Shown: positions 18,262 through 29,083, numbered from the stretch's first letter. The stretch: 64,000 bases of DNA from Sulfurimicrobium sp963741495 (GCA_963741495.1 CAVUID010000015.1:62001-126000); one strand, 5' to 3'. Numbers and translations: made by a program. The notes: generated by a model not told the origin, from the letters alone.

Positions 18262-19581
18262 GTGCCGGCCATTGCGTTACCCGGCGCGCTGCCTGATCTG
18301 CTGGCGCTGCATGCACTGAATCGGCAGCGCTATCCCTATCTGTTGCAGAGTCTCGGTGGTAGTGGCCGCTGGGACATTCTGTTCGCTTTCCCGCAACAAC
18401 ATTACCCGCTTCATGCGGACGGCTCTGCCGACGCTTTTTTGCCAACCCTGGATAGCCTGTGGCGCAAAGCCGCAGAACAGATTGAGCCGGATGCTTCGGC
18501 ATCACATCTGCCTTTTCGTGGCGGCTGGTTCCTGTTCTGTGGATATGAATTGCTTCAGGCAATTGAACCCTCCGTTCAGGTGAAGCTTGCGCACGATGGT
18601 TTTCCACTGGCCTGGCTGACGCGTATTCCTGCCGCGGTGCTGGTGGATCGTGAAAACAGGCAGAGCTGGTGGGTAGCGGAGCCGGGGTATGAAAATCTAT
18701 TAGCGTCATTTCAGGACGATCTTTTACACGCTGAAGCTTTTCAGCCGGCATCGATTGCGGTGGCCGAACTGCGTGAGGAAGACCCGGAGCAGTTTCTGCA
18801 GGGGGTGTCCCGGATCAAGCGCTACATCAGGGAAGGGGATGTGTTCCAGGTCAACCTGGCGCGGCGCTGGGAAGCACGGCTGGAGCAGGGTGCCGGCGCT
18901 GACCTGTATGCCGTTCTGCGTGAACGGAATCCGGCGCCTTTTGCCGGGCTGGCTGACTTTGGCGATAGCCAGATCATCAGTTCATCGCCGGAGCGGCTGG
19001 CGCGCATACAGGCAGGCGAGATCGAAACCCGTCCGATAGCTGGAACGCATCCCCGCGCCGCGTCTCCGGAAGAGGATGCCCAACTGCGCGAGGCGCTGAT
19101 CTCCAGCGCCAAGGAACGTGCCGAGCACATCATGCTGGTGGATCTGGAGCGCAACGATCTGGGACGCATCTGTCAGCCGGGCAGCGTGCAGGTGGATGAT
19201 CTGATGGCGGTGAAGAGCTACGCGCACGTGCATCACATCGAATCCAGCGTGCGCGGACGTCTTTGTCGTGGCACAACGCCGGGGCAGGTGCTGCGCGCCC
19301 TGTTTCCGGGCGGCACCATTACCGGCTGCCCCAAGGTCCGTACCATGCAGATCATCGCCGAACTGGAAGCCAGCCCCCGCCAGGCTTACACCGGCAGCAT
19401 GGGTTATGTGAATCACGATGGCAGCATGGATCTGAATATTCTTATTCGCACTTTCATGCTGCTCGGTAAACAACTCAGTTTCAAGGCGGGGGCGGGTATC
19501 GTTGCGGATTCCGAACCGGAGCGCGAACTGGCGGAAACACGGGCCAAGGCGAAGGGGCTGTTACGGGCGCTGGACGTTTAG
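18262..19581 (+). CDS. pabB: Aminodeoxychorismate synthase component I
   Basis: 439 residues from a GTG start with AGGTAAG upstream. Chorismate-binding enzyme that makes 4-amino-4-deoxychorismate for folate. The C-terminal domain shows IKRYIREGDVFQVNLARR, ETRPIAGTHPR, LVDLERNDLGRI, FPGGTITGCPKV and the final SFKAGAGIVADSEPERE. The PIAGT motif marks the PabB rather than the TrpE class. It ends the fab operon; no pabC or pabA is adjacent. Confidence 0.88.
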   Translation: MPAIALPGALPDLLALHALNRQRYPYLLQSLGGSGRWDILFAFPQQHYPLHADGSADAFLPTLDSLWRKAAEQIEPDASASHLPFRGGWFLFCGYELLQAIEPSVQVKLAHDGFPLAWLTRIPAAVLVDRENRQSWWVAEPGYENLLASFQDDLLHAEAFQPASIAVAELREEDPEQFLQGVSRIKRYIREGDVFQVNLARRWEARLEQGAGADLYAVLRERNPAPFAGLADFGDSQIISSSPERLARIQAGEIETRPIAGTHPRAASPEEDAQLREALISSAKERAEHIMLVDLERNDLGRICQPGSVQVDDLMAVKSYAHVHHIESSVRGRLCRGTTPGQVLRALFPGGTITGCPKVRTMQIIAELEASPRQAYTGSMGYVNHDGSMDLNILIRTFMLLGKQLSFKAGAGIVADSEPERELAETRAKAKGLLRALDV

Positions 19582-19628
19582 TTACAGCGCTTATCCTGGA
19601 TAACGACATTTCATCCTATAAAAAGCAG

Positions 19629-19761
19629 TTAACCACGGAGTTCACGGAGAACACGGAGTAAAAACAATAGATTGCATGATGTTTGGCATTCACCCGTTGG
19701 GTGAGGCCATAAATCACCGCAAACTGCCTTTCTCCGTGTTCTCCGTGCCCTCCGTGGTTAT
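19629..19761 (+). repeat. CCACGGAG inverted repeat, family A copy 1
   Basis: The left arm (19629-19660) carries three CACGGAG units in 9-10 bp phase after TTAAC; the right arm (19730-19761) is its inverted counterpart ending CTCCGTGGTTA. About 70 bp of unrelated sequence lies between. It occupies the gap between convergent pabB and the MBL-fold gene. A second copy is at 36769-36864. Confidence 0.85.
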
Positions 19762-19797
19762 CGAACTGAGGTTTCTAGGTTCATCGACCTTTGCGGT

Positions 19798-20754
19798 TTA
19801 GTTGTTGTTGCCGGATTTATCCAGCCACACCCCGATACCCTGAGCATTGAGCTCGAAATCCATGCCCAGCAGCCTGCTGACCTCTTCCAGCGGCAAATCG
19901 CAGCCATGGGCCTGCAATACCTGAAGCATGATTTCTTCCACCCCCGCTTTAAGGAGCTCATGACGTTTTACGCCCGCATCATGCAGCTGCCGCCCCAGTT
20001 CGACGTAAGCATCCAGCATGTGGTGCAGATCGGCTGCAAGCCTTTCCAGCTGGGTGATGCGGCTGTAGTGGGTAAGGTAGACCTGACCTGGTTTCATGGC
20101 CATGATGCGGTCTATTGAAGCGTGCGCCGCATCGGGTTCGAATTGCACCGGTGTGCAGGTAGGGAAAATAAATTCCCGGCCTTTGATGTCGAATTCCCGG
20201 TAGGAAATCCCGAAGGTGTCGCCGCTGAAAACGGAACGGCTGCGTTCGTCCCAGATGCAGAAGTGGTGGCGTGCATGGCCGGGCGTATCGAGGAAGACCA
20301 GTTTTCGGCCATTGAAATCGAGTTCAAAGTTGTCCGGTGCTTCGATCACGCGCTCTGCAGCCACCGGAATGATTTCTCCATAGGTCTGCCAGACCACAGC
20401 CTCGCCATACACTGCCGAGGCGCCTGCCACCAGCTTTGCGGGGTCGATCATGTGGCGTGCGCCGCGCGGATGCACGACGAGTCGGGCGTTGGGGAACTGC
20501 TGCATCATCAGGCCGGCGGCCCCGGCGTGATCAAGATGCACATGAGTGACGATGACGTAAGACACGTCCTGTGGTGAAAGCCCCTTGCTGTTCAGCGTCT
20601 CCAGCACGTAAGACAAGGAATAATTGGTGCCGGTGTCAATAATGGCGGCCCGGCCCTGTTCCTTGATCAGGTGGATGGCGGCCAGATGCGGGCGTACGAA
20701 GTGCGAATCGATGGCGGTAATGCCATGATCGAAATCCTGGTATTCGGTGTACAT
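19798..20754 (-). CDS. MBL-fold metallo-hydrolase
   Basis: 318 residues. The metallo-beta-lactamase fold is clear: the zinc motif VTHVHLDHAG (HxHxDH), the third ligand region VFLDTPGHARHHFC, an SGDTFG aspartate and YLTHYSR. A C-terminal helical extension of about 90 residues follows the fold. There is no signal peptide, so it is cytoplasmic. The family includes glyoxalase II and lactonase types; the substrate is not predictable. It is divergent from the HD-GYP gene, with a MITE-like element in the spacer. Confidence 0.85.
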   Translation of the reverse strand: MYTEYQDFDHGITAIDSHFVRPHLAAIHLIKEQGRAAIIDTGTNYSLSYVLETLNSKGLSPQDVSYVIVTHVHLDHAGAAGLMMQQFPNARLVVHPRGARHMIDPAKLVAGASAVYGEAVVWQTYGEIIPVAAERVIEAPDNFELDFNGRKLVFLDTPGHARHHFCIWDERSRSVFSGDTFGISYREFDIKGREFIFPTCTPVQFEPDAAHASIDRIMAMKPGQVYLTHYSRITQLERLAADLHHMLDAYVELGRQLHDAGVKRHELLKAGVEEIMLQVLQAHGCDLPLEEVSRLLGMDFELNAQGIGVWLDKSGNNN

Positions 20755-20777
20755 GCGAGGATTCCATCAAAAGGATG

Positions 20778-20944
20778 CTAGTGGTCTGCTTCCGAAATAT
20801 CGAGACATAAAACGGCGTCTTTTGCCACGTGGCGGCGTTGCTCGTCGTTGCCATAGAGCTTGCTATGTCGCCTCCTCGCGCCTTGCCACGCGACAAAATC
20901 CATCCGTTTCATTTTGTCCCTCTATTTCGGAAGCAGACCACTAG
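20778..20944. mobile_element. MITE-like non-autonomous element, 167 bp
   Basis: Perfect 22-bp terminal inverted repeats (20778-20799 and 20923-20944) start CTAGTGGTCTGCTTCC. Inside, partly matching inverted segments continue (GACATAAAACGG against CCGTTTCATTTTGTC), and a central hairpin CATAG/CTATG is flanked by GTGGC and GCCAC. There is no ORF. Size, terminal symmetry and intergenic position fit a MITE mobilised in trans. No clear target-site duplication is seen. Confidence 0.75.
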
Positions 20945-21045
20945 TGACGCTAGCAAAAGGGGGCGTGCCTGTCCAGCCTCGTTGTGTGTTGACCTTGACG
21001 GCGCTGCGGTGCAAAGTGGCTGGATTGTTTTCAGAAAGATAAAGC

Positions 21046-22152
21046 ATGAAAAATATTCAGGCTCTCATGAATCCACGCGTGCAGGATCGCGTGGCGCTGC
21101 TCGAGTTTGCTGAAGCCCTGACTGACCGCGCGCCGGATATCGAACGCGACATGGCGCGCCTGGCCCTGGCGCCAACGGACCGGGTGGTGATCGCCGATAT
21201 CTTTCGCGCCATGCATAACATCAAGGGTGACGCGGCGATGTGCAAGGTGGAGATGGCTGCGCTGATCGCCCACCCGATCGAGTCGCTGCTCACGCGCCTG
21301 CGCTCAGGTGAACTGCGGTATTCAAGAATGCTGGGTGAGATCGTCCTGCTGGCGGTGGACCGCCTGGAACTGGCAACCGAAGCGTTGGTGGCGAAGAAGC
21401 CGCTGGGCCAGCTGAAACTGGTCGAACTGGTGGAAGGTCTGGAGAATCTGTGCCAGGCGCAGCAGTCCGAACTGGAGCGCCTTGCGGCTCAGACGATTCA
21501 GGCGGTCACGGGTTTCAGGCCGCAAGAAACGCTCAAGGAAAAGCCTGGCAAATTGCCGGTACAGCCTGAGGTGGCGGATCATCTTCTGCCGGATTTGCAG
21601 TTTTTTCGATCCCTGGCGCTGCAGTATGAAGCGCGCTCGCCATTGCTTCAGGGACGTACCGGGCGGATTCTGGAACTGGCGCTTGAGACCAACCGGGCGG
21701 CAGGGTCCCCGGTGGACGCAACGCAACTGGAAGCTGCGGTTTTCATGCACGATGTTGGCATGATGTTTCTGCCGGAATCGGTCTGGCTTAAGACGGGAAA
21801 GGTCAGCGCGGAAGATCGCCATGCGCTGCAAGCCCACCCCGGCTTTGCCGCTGGTCTTGTCGAGCGCATGCAGGGCTGGCAGGCGGCGGCCGACATGGTG
21901 CTGCAGCACCATGAAATGCCGGATGGGGCGGGCTATCCGAATGGAATCAGGGGCGATAAAATCTGTGGTGGCGCCAAGATTCTTGCCATTGTGGATGCGT
22001 TCGAGGCGGTAACTCTCAAGCATGATGTGCGCGGCCACAAACGCTCCATATTGAGGGCCATTGCCGAAGTGAATGCGTGCGACAAACAATTCGCCCCAGA
22101 GTGGATTGAACCCTTCAATAGCGTGATCCGACGCATGTTGGAACAGCAATAA
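21046..22152 (+). CDS. Hpt-like plus HD-GYP domain protein
   Basis: 368 residues. Residues about 15-115 resemble a histidine-phosphotransfer domain (HNIKGDAAMC with His57, cf. HxxKG of Hpt domains). Residues about 200-368 are an HD-GYP domain, the class that hydrolyses cyclic-di-GMP: HD at 235-236, His264, HHE at 288-290, GAGYP at 294-298, Asp317. The usual HDxGK lysine is Met239, so activity may be altered. No receiver domain or membrane segment is present. It lies 9 bp before the fumarase gene and may be co-transcribed with it. Confidence 0.82.
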   Translation: MKNIQALMNPRVQDRVALLEFAEALTDRAPDIERDMARLALAPTDRVVIADIFRAMHNIKGDAAMCKVEMAALIAHPIESLLTRLRSGELRYSRMLGEIVLLAVDRLELATEALVAKKPLGQLKLVELVEGLENLCQAQQSELERLAAQTIQAVTGFRPQETLKEKPGKLPVQPEVADHLLPDLQFFRSLALQYEARSPLLQGRTGRILELALETNRAAGSPVDATQLEAAVFMHDVGMMFLPESVWLKTGKVSAEDRHALQAHPGFAAGLVERMQGWQAAADMVLQHHEMPDGAGYPNGIRGDKICGGAKILAIVDAFEAVTLKHDVRGHKRSILRAIAEVNACDKQFAPEWIEPFNSVIRRMLEQQ

Positions 22153-22161
22153 GAGCAAATC

Positions 22162-23685
22162 ATGACCATTATCAAACAGGAAGATTTCATATCCAGCATT
22201 GCAGATGCGCTGCAATACATTTCCTATTACCACCCGATCGATTACATCAAGGCGCTGGGCGAGGCCTACGCGCGTGAGCAGTCTCCCGCCGCAAAAGACG
22301 CCATTGCCCAGATACTTACCAACTCGCGCATGAGTGCGGAAGGGCGCCGCCCCATCTGCCAGGACACGGGGATCGTGGTGGCTTTCGTCAAGGTGGGCAT
22401 GGAGGTGCGCTGGGAAGCCGATATGGGCGTCAGCGACATGGTCAATGAGGGGGTGCATCGCGCCTACACCAACCCGGACAATATTCTGCGCGCTTCCGTG
22501 CTGGCTGACCCGGCAGGGGCACGCAGGAACACGCGCGACAACACTCCGGCGGTGATCCATTACGAGATCGTTCCTGGCGACAAGGTGGAAATCACCGTTG
22601 CAGCCAAGGGGGGCGGCTCGGAGAATAAATCAAAATTCACGATACTCAACCCCTCGGACAGCCTGGTGGAATGGGTGCTGAAAACCGTGCCCACCATGGG
22701 TGCCGGCTGGTGCCCGCCGGGAATCTTGGGTATCGGCCTCGGCGGCACGGCGGAAAAAGCCATGCTGCTGGCCAAGGAAGCCCTGATGGAGCCGGTGGAT
22801 ATCCACGAATTGCAGGCACGCGGCCCCAATAACCGGGTCGAGGAGCTGCGTCTGGAACTGTATGAAAAGGTCAATGCGCTGGGCATCGGCGCGCAGGGAC
22901 TGGGCGGCCTCACCACCGTGGTGGATATTAAAATCAGGGACTACCCGACCCATGCCGCCGGCCTGCCAGTCGGCATGATTCCCAACTGCGCCGCCACCCG
23001 CCACATTCATTTCACGCTCGACGGCAGCGGACCGGCAGTATTGACGCCGCCCTCCCTCGATGAATGGCCGAAAGTGGATTGGCAGCCTCACGCCGATGCG
23101 CGGCGCGTCAATCTCGATACCGTGACACGTGAGGAAATCGCCAGCTGGAAGCCGGGCGAAGCCCTGCTCCTGTCTGGCAAACTGCTCACGGGGCGTGACG
23201 CCGCCCATAAACGCATTGCCGAACTGTTCTCCAAAGGCGAGGGGCTGCCAGCCGGCGTGGATTTCACCAATCGATTTATTTACTACGTCGGCCCGGTCGA
23301 CCCGGTGCGCGACGAAGTGGTCGGCCCCGCCGGCCCCACCACGGCAACGCGCATGGATAAATTCACCGACATGATGCTGGATAAAACCGGCCTGGTCGGC
23401 ATGATCGGCAAGGCCGAGCGTGGACCGGAGGCAATCGAGAGCATCCGCAAGCACAAGGCGGTCTATCTCATGGCGGTCGGCGGCGCTGCTTACCTGGTCT
23501 CCAAGGCGATCAAGTCAGCCAGAGTCATCGCCTTCGAGGATCTGGGCATGGAGGCGATCTACGAATTCGTGGTGCAGGACATGCCGGTGACGGTGGCGGT
23601 GGATGCGGGCGGCACTTCTGTCCACACCACTGGCCCGGCAGAATGGCGGGGCAGGATAGGCAAGATTCCAGTCGTATCTGAATAA
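22162..23685 (+). CDS. fumA: Fumarate hydratase class I (iron-sulfur)
   Basis: 507 residues, single-chain class I fumarase that interconverts fumarate and malate using a [4Fe-4S] cluster. Cluster cysteines are likely those in RPICQDTGIVV, GAGWCPPGILG and IPNCAATRHIHF. The C-terminal half has GPTTATRMDKFTDMM and IGKAERG. Not the class II FumC fold. Symbol is by family; fumA and fumB cannot be told apart here. Confidence 0.93.
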   Translation: MTIIKQEDFISSIADALQYISYYHPIDYIKALGEAYAREQSPAAKDAIAQILTNSRMSAEGRRPICQDTGIVVAFVKVGMEVRWEADMGVSDMVNEGVHRAYTNPDNILRASVLADPAGARRNTRDNTPAVIHYEIVPGDKVEITVAAKGGGSENKSKFTILNPSDSLVEWVLKTVPTMGAGWCPPGILGIGLGGTAEKAMLLAKEALMEPVDIHELQARGPNNRVEELRLELYEKVNALGIGAQGLGGLTTVVDIKIRDYPTHAAGLPVGMIPNCAATRHIHFTLDGSGPAVLTPPSLDEWPKVDWQPHADARRVNLDTVTREEIASWKPGEALLLSGKLLTGRDAAHKRIAELFSKGEGLPAGVDFTNRFIYYVGPVDPVRDEVVGPAGPTTATRMDKFTDMMLDKTGLVGMIGKAERGPEAIESIRKHKAVYLMAVGGAAYLVSKAIKSARVIAFEDLGMEAIYEFVVQDMPVTVAVDAGGTSVHTTGPAEWRGRIGKIPVVSE

Positions 23686-23703
23686 ACTGCTGCTGGAAAA
23701 AAT

Positions 23704-26700
23704 ATGATGCGTAATCTGTTGTCGGCCATGAATCGTCCCGGAACACAAAAAACCCTGCTGTGGGTCGGGGGCGGGTTTATTGCCTTTGTCGTGCTGGGTT
23801 TTCTGGTTCTGCCGCCGCTGGTCAAGCATTTTGCTGAAAAAGTTCTGGGCGAGAAGTTTCACCGCACGGTGGCGATTCAGTCCGTGAGCATCAACCCGCT
23901 CAACCTGTCGCTGCGCGTCAAGGGTTTCTCCATATCGGAGCAGGGAAGTACTTCTCCCTTTTTTGCCATAGATGAACTGTACGCCAACCTGGAATCGGCT
24001 TCCCTGCTCAAGGGCGGGGCTGTTTTGCACGCAATCCAGGTCAAGTCGCCTTACCTCCGAGTGGTGCGGCGTGAAGATGCGACCTACAACGTGGACGACA
24101 TCCTGGCCGAGTTTCTCAAGCCTTCTGAAGACCCGCCGGTCAAATATTCCCTCAACAACATCCAGCTCCAGGACGGCAAGGTCGAATTCGATGACCGGCC
24201 CAAGCAGGCCCTGCACACGGTTTCGGATATCCAGCTCAGCATTCCATACTTGTCCAATCTGGCTTATCAGGCCGAGATTTATGTGCAGCCGGATTTTTCT
24301 GCCAAGGCCAATGGTTCGACGCTGCATCTGGTGGGGAAAATGAAGCCTTTCAGCAAAAATCATGAAAGCGCTGTTTTTCTGGAGCTTGCCAACCTCGACG
24401 TGGCACGTTATTTCGAATATATCCCATTGCAGAAAAAAATCGACGTTCCCTCGGCATATCTGGATGCAAAGCTCAGCATTGCTTTCACGCAGCCACCCGA
24501 ACAGCCGCCCGCCATCACCATTTCCGGCACAGCCGCGCTGCGCGATGCCGTGGTGATGCAGGGCAGTGAGCAGCCGCTGGCACGCTTTTCGCGGTTGGCG
24601 GTGGACCTCCTTTCGGCAGATCTGCTGCACAAGAAAGTCCGGCTTAAAAGTCTCAGCCTGCAGCAGCCCGAACTGTATTTTGCGCTCAGCGAGGGACATG
24701 AAGTGGCCGCAAGCGCGGAGGAAATCAGGCTGAGCGGCGGCGAGCTGGATTATGCCGGCGCAGCACCAGCATTGCTGCAACCGGCGCTGGAGTCGACCGC
24801 CTTGCGCTTGCGGCGTACCAATGAGAAGGAAGCCTTTGTCGACATTGCAGCCTTTGCGCTCAAGGACATCGTGCTCGATCTGGGCAAGCGCAGCGTGACT
24901 CTGGGCGAACTATCCAGTTCTGAGGGCAAGATTCTGCTAAAGCGCGGCAAGAACGGCGCCATGGACGTGGTCGAAACTTTCAGCGCCGTGCCGGACAAGA
25001 AGGCGGCCAATGAAGCGCCTCAGTCGAAGACCCCGTTCCAGTTCGAAGTGCGAAGACTTTCCCTGGCCGGGTATGGCGTCCAGTTCTCCGACTCTTCCCG
25101 GGGAGACCCCGTTAGCTTGAACGCGGAGAACATCCGTATCGATGCAGAGAATTTCTCCAGTCAGAAAGACCACCAGGGCAAGCTGACGCTGGCGATGAAC
25201 CTTAATAAAACCGGCGCGCTGTCGGCATCTGGCGAGCTCGGCATCAACCCTTTGATCACGCGACTGGCGCTGGATATCAAGGGTGTCAAGCTGAAGCCCT
25301 TCCAGCCGTATTTTACCGACCAGCTCAATATCACCATCACCGATGGAGCCGCCTCGGCCAAGGGTGAGCTCAAAGTGGCAGATGAAGGCAAGGAAGCGCC
25401 CAGGGTTTCGTTTGCAGGCGACGCCAGCCTGGATCACCTGGCCACCGTCGACAAACTGGATGAAGAGGATTTTCTGAAGTGGAACCGCTTGTATTTGAAG
25501 CGCATTAACTTTGCCTCCTTACCACTGCGAGTCGATATCGCCGAGATTGCGCTGGCGGATTTCTACTCGTTGTTGACCATTCATCCTGACGGCAGTCTGA
25601 ACCTGCAACAGATCGTGAAAGAGCAAAAGCCAGTAACGGCTGCAAAACCCCTTGCCGCGAGCGCTGATACGTCTCCGAAACCTGCCGCTGCAACGGCAGA
25701 CAAGCCGAGCATCACAATCGCCAAGCTCATCCTGAAAAAAGGCCAGGTGGACTTTTCAGACCATTTCATCCAGCCCAACTACTCGGCGCACCTGACCGGG
25801 CTGGGAGGAGAGGTCAAGGGGCTTTCGTCGGATGTCAGCACCCTGGCCGAAGTGGCGCTCAAGGGCAGGGTGGATAATCAGGGGCGGCTGGACATCAGCG
25901 GCACGATCAACCCCCTGTCAGGCAATCTGGCGCTTGATCTGCTGGCCAACCTGAACGATTTCGAGCTTTCATCCCTGACACCCTATGCCTCCAAATATGC
26001 TGGCTATGGGATTCAGAAAGGCAAGCTTTCCTTTGATGTGAAATACAAGGTTGAGAACCGCAAGCTGACGGCTGAAAATCATCTTGTCCTCAATCAGCTG
26101 ACTTTCGGCGACAAGGTGGAAAGCCCGGATGCCACCAAGCTGCCGGTGATGCTGGCAGTGGCGCTGCTCAAGGATCGCAAAGGCAACATTGATATCAGCC
26201 TGCCGATTTCCGGTTCTCTGGACGACCCCGAGTTCAGCGTTGGCGGCATCATCGTCAAGGTGATCGTGAACCTGATCGTGAAGGCGGTGACGGCCCCCTT
26301 TGCCCTGATCGGCAGCCTGTTTGGTGGCGGTGAAGAACTGGCCTACCTTGAGTTTGATTATGGCAGGGCCGAAATTTCTGCCGCTGGTGCAGGCAAGCTG
26401 GCAAATATCGCCAAGGCGCTGCATGACCGTCCTGGACTCAAGCTCGATATAGCCGGACAAGTGGATGCTGAACTGGACCGCGAAGGGCTGAAGCGCGCCA
26501 TGCTTGAACGCCGCGTCAAGGCCCAGAAATTCAACGAGCTGCAGGGTAAGGGGAGCGATATTGCCGGGATCGACCAGGTCAAGATCGAGCCGACGGAATA
26601 TGCAAACTACCTGAGCAAAGCCTACAAACAGGAAAAAATTCCCAACAAGCCGCGCAACGCCATCGGTTTCGCCAAGGATCTGCCGGTGGCCGAAATGGAA

Positions 26701-26916
26701 AAACTGATGCTCGCCCATTTCCAGGTAAACAAGGATGATCTGCGTGAGCTGGTCAATCACCGTGCCATGGAAGCCAAGGAATACCTGATCAACGAAGGCA
26801 AGGTGGAGCCTGAACGCATTTTTATCGTGACCCCCCAGGTAACTCAATCAGGTCAGGAAAAAGAGGCGGCCCAGGGAAAACTCAGCCGGGTTAATTTTTC
26901 ACTGGGCGCACGTTAG
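23704..26916 (+). CDS. DUF748 (AsmA-like) family membrane-anchored protein
   Basis: 1070 residues. One transmembrane segment near residues 17-40 (LLWVGGGFIAFVVLGFLVLP) anchors a very long periplasmic part rich in short beta strands, with repeating patterns such as LDIKGVKLKPFQPYF and LDLLANLNDFELSSLTPY. A Pro/Ala-rich linker (about 640-670) and a C-terminal helical region (LDREGLKRAMLERRVKAQKF) are typical of DUF748. AsmA-like relatives are thought to bridge the periplasm and move lipids. That role is inferred from the family only. Confidence 0.85.
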   Translation: MMRNLLSAMNRPGTQKTLLWVGGGFIAFVVLGFLVLPPLVKHFAEKVLGEKFHRTVAIQSVSINPLNLSLRVKGFSISEQGSTSPFFAIDELYANLESASLLKGGAVLHAIQVKSPYLRVVRREDATYNVDDILAEFLKPSEDPPVKYSLNNIQLQDGKVEFDDRPKQALHTVSDIQLSIPYLSNLAYQAEIYVQPDFSAKANGSTLHLVGKMKPFSKNHESAVFLELANLDVARYFEYIPLQKKIDVPSAYLDAKLSIAFTQPPEQPPAITISGTAALRDAVVMQGSEQPLARFSRLAVDLLSADLLHKKVRLKSLSLQQPELYFALSEGHEVAASAEEIRLSGGELDYAGAAPALLQPALESTALRLRRTNEKEAFVDIAAFALKDIVLDLGKRSVTLGELSSSEGKILLKRGKNGAMDVVETFSAVPDKKAANEAPQSKTPFQFEVRRLSLAGYGVQFSDSSRGDPVSLNAENIRIDAENFSSQKDHQGKLTLAMNLNKTGALSASGELGINPLITRLALDIKGVKLKPFQPYFTDQLNITITDGAASAKGELKVADEGKEAPRVSFAGDASLDHLATVDKLDEEDFLKWNRLYLKRINFASLPLRVDIAEIALADFYSLLTIHPDGSLNLQQIVKEQKPVTAAKPLAASADTSPKPAAATADKPSITIAKLILKKGQVDFSDHFIQPNYSAHLTGLGGEVKGLSSDVSTLAEVALKGRVDNQGRLDISGTINPLSGNLALDLLANLNDFELSSLTPYASKYAGYGIQKGKLSFDVKYKVENRKLTAENHLVLNQLTFGDKVESPDATKLPVMLAVALLKDRKGNIDISLPISGSLDDPEFSVGGIIVKVIVNLIVKAVTAPFALIGSLFGGGEELAYLEFDYGRAEISAAGAGKLANIAKALHDRPGLKLDIAGQVDAELDREGLKRAMLERRVKAQKFNELQGKGSDIAGIDQVKIEPTEYANYLSKAYKQEKIPNKPRNAIGFAKDLPVAEMEKLMLAHFQVNKDDLRELVNHRAMEAKEYLINEGKVEPERIFIVTPQVTQSGQEKEAAQGKLSRVNFSLGAR

Positions 26917-27106
26917 TCAGGTGGCGGGAAGAGACTAATTGCCATGTTACGCAAGGCGCAACACTCCATAAGATGAAAGCCCGGTCAGTTGCAAGGACGG
27001 AGCAGGATAGGCCGGATTCCGGTGGCGCAGGGTTAATGCCAGGCCTGTTAAAGTAGGTTTTTCGGGCCTGCGCGGATGGAATGGGGGTTCAAGAAAAGGT
27101 TTGAAC

Positions 27107-28315
27107 TTACTCGTGCCGCAGGGCGTCGATCGGGTTGAGGCCGGCAGCACGCCGCGCCGGGAAATAGCCAAAGATCACGCCAATGGCCGCTGAAAACAAA
27201 AAGGACAGCAGGTTGATGCTTGCATCGAACAGGTAGGGGATGCTCATCAGGTTTGACAGGGCGATGGACGCGCCGGTGGCCAGGGCAATCCCGATCAGCC
27301 CGCCCAGACTTGAAAGCATGACGGCTTCGATCAGGAACTGCAGCAACACTTCCCGTTCCAGTGCGCCGATGGCGAGACGAATGCCGATCTCGCGGGTGCG
27401 TTCGGTCACCGATACCAGCATGATGTTCATGATGCCGATGCCGCCCACCAGCAGGCTCACTGCGGCCACGGCACCGAGCAGCGTCGTCATCACCTTGGTC
27501 GTGCCCGAAAGCGTGTCGGCCAGCTGCTTGGTGTCAAGCACGTTGAAGTTGTCTTCGTCGGTGTCGGCCAGGTTTCGGCGCTCGCGCAGCAGCTGCGTCA
27601 GGCTGGCCTTGACGCGCGTGCTGTCGCTGTCGTCGGCCATGGAAACGAGCAGGTCGTTGACCTGGGTGTTGCCGGTGATGCGGCGCTGCAGCGTCTTGAT
27701 CGGCACGAGGACCAGGTCGTCCTGGTCGTTGCCGAACGATCCCGGCCCCTTGGCGCCGAGCACGCCGATGACCTCGCAGCTGATCTGCTTGACGCGCAGC
27801 GACTCGCCGAGCGCCGGGCTGCTGCCGAAGAGCTCGCGTCGCACGGTCTCGCCGATCATGCAGACCGACGCGCCGGCGCGCAGCTCGGCGTCGGAGAACT
27901 CGCGACCCTGGGCCAGGGTCCAGTTGCCGATCATGAGCCACTCGTTCGTGCTGCCCGTGATGATGCTGGCCCAGTTGCGGCCATTGGCCACCAGCGTGCC
28001 GCCCGTACGCGATTGCGGTGCGGCGGCCGCGACGCCACCGATCTGGGTGGCGATGGCCTCGGCGTCGCCCTCCTTGAACAAGGGCGCGCTGGAACTGCCG
28101 CTGCCCGGCCCCATGCGCTGGCCCGGGCGGATCTGCAACAGGTTGGTGCCCAGCCCCGAGATCTGGTTCTGCACCGACAGGGTGGCGCCATTGCCCACCG
28201 TGACCATGGTGATAACGGCGCTGACGCCGATCACGATGCCCAGGATGGTGAGGAAGGAGCGCATCAGGTTGCGCCGGATCGAACGCAGCGCGAGCAGGAG
28301 GGTGTTGAGCCACAT
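27107..28315 (-). CDS. MacB-type ABC transporter permease
   Basis: 402 residues from ATG 28315, 2 bp after the stop of the ATPase gene. MacB layout: N-terminal transmembrane helix (SFLTILGIVIGVSAVITMVTVG), a large periplasmic domain (about 45-275) and a C-terminal FtsX unit with three helices, including LVGGIGIMNIMLVSVTERTREIGIRLAIGA. MacB-type permeases do not pump through a channel but drive the periplasmic adaptor mechanically. The permease and ATPase are separate here, whereas E. coli MacB is one chain; in frame +0 an ORF runs across both by accident of the frameshift. Confidence 0.88.
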   Translation of the reverse strand: MWLNTLLLALRSIRRNLMRSFLTILGIVIGVSAVITMVTVGNGATLSVQNQISGLGTNLLQIRPGQRMGPGSGSSSAPLFKEGDAEAIATQIGGVAAAAPQSRTGGTLVANGRNWASIITGSTNEWLMIGNWTLAQGREFSDAELRAGASVCMIGETVRRELFGSSPALGESLRVKQISCEVIGVLGAKGPGSFGNDQDDLVLVPIKTLQRRITGNTQVNDLLVSMADDSDSTRVKASLTQLLRERRNLADTDEDNFNVLDTKQLADTLSGTTKVMTTLLGAVAAVSLLVGGIGIMNIMLVSVTERTREIGIRLAIGALEREVLLQFLIEAVMLSSLGGLIGIALATGASIALSNLMSIPYLFDASINLLSFLFSAAIGVIFGYFPARRAAGLNPIDALRHE

Positions 28316-28317
28316 GG

Positions 28318-29079
<762 letters not shown>

Positions 29080-29083
<4 letters not shown>

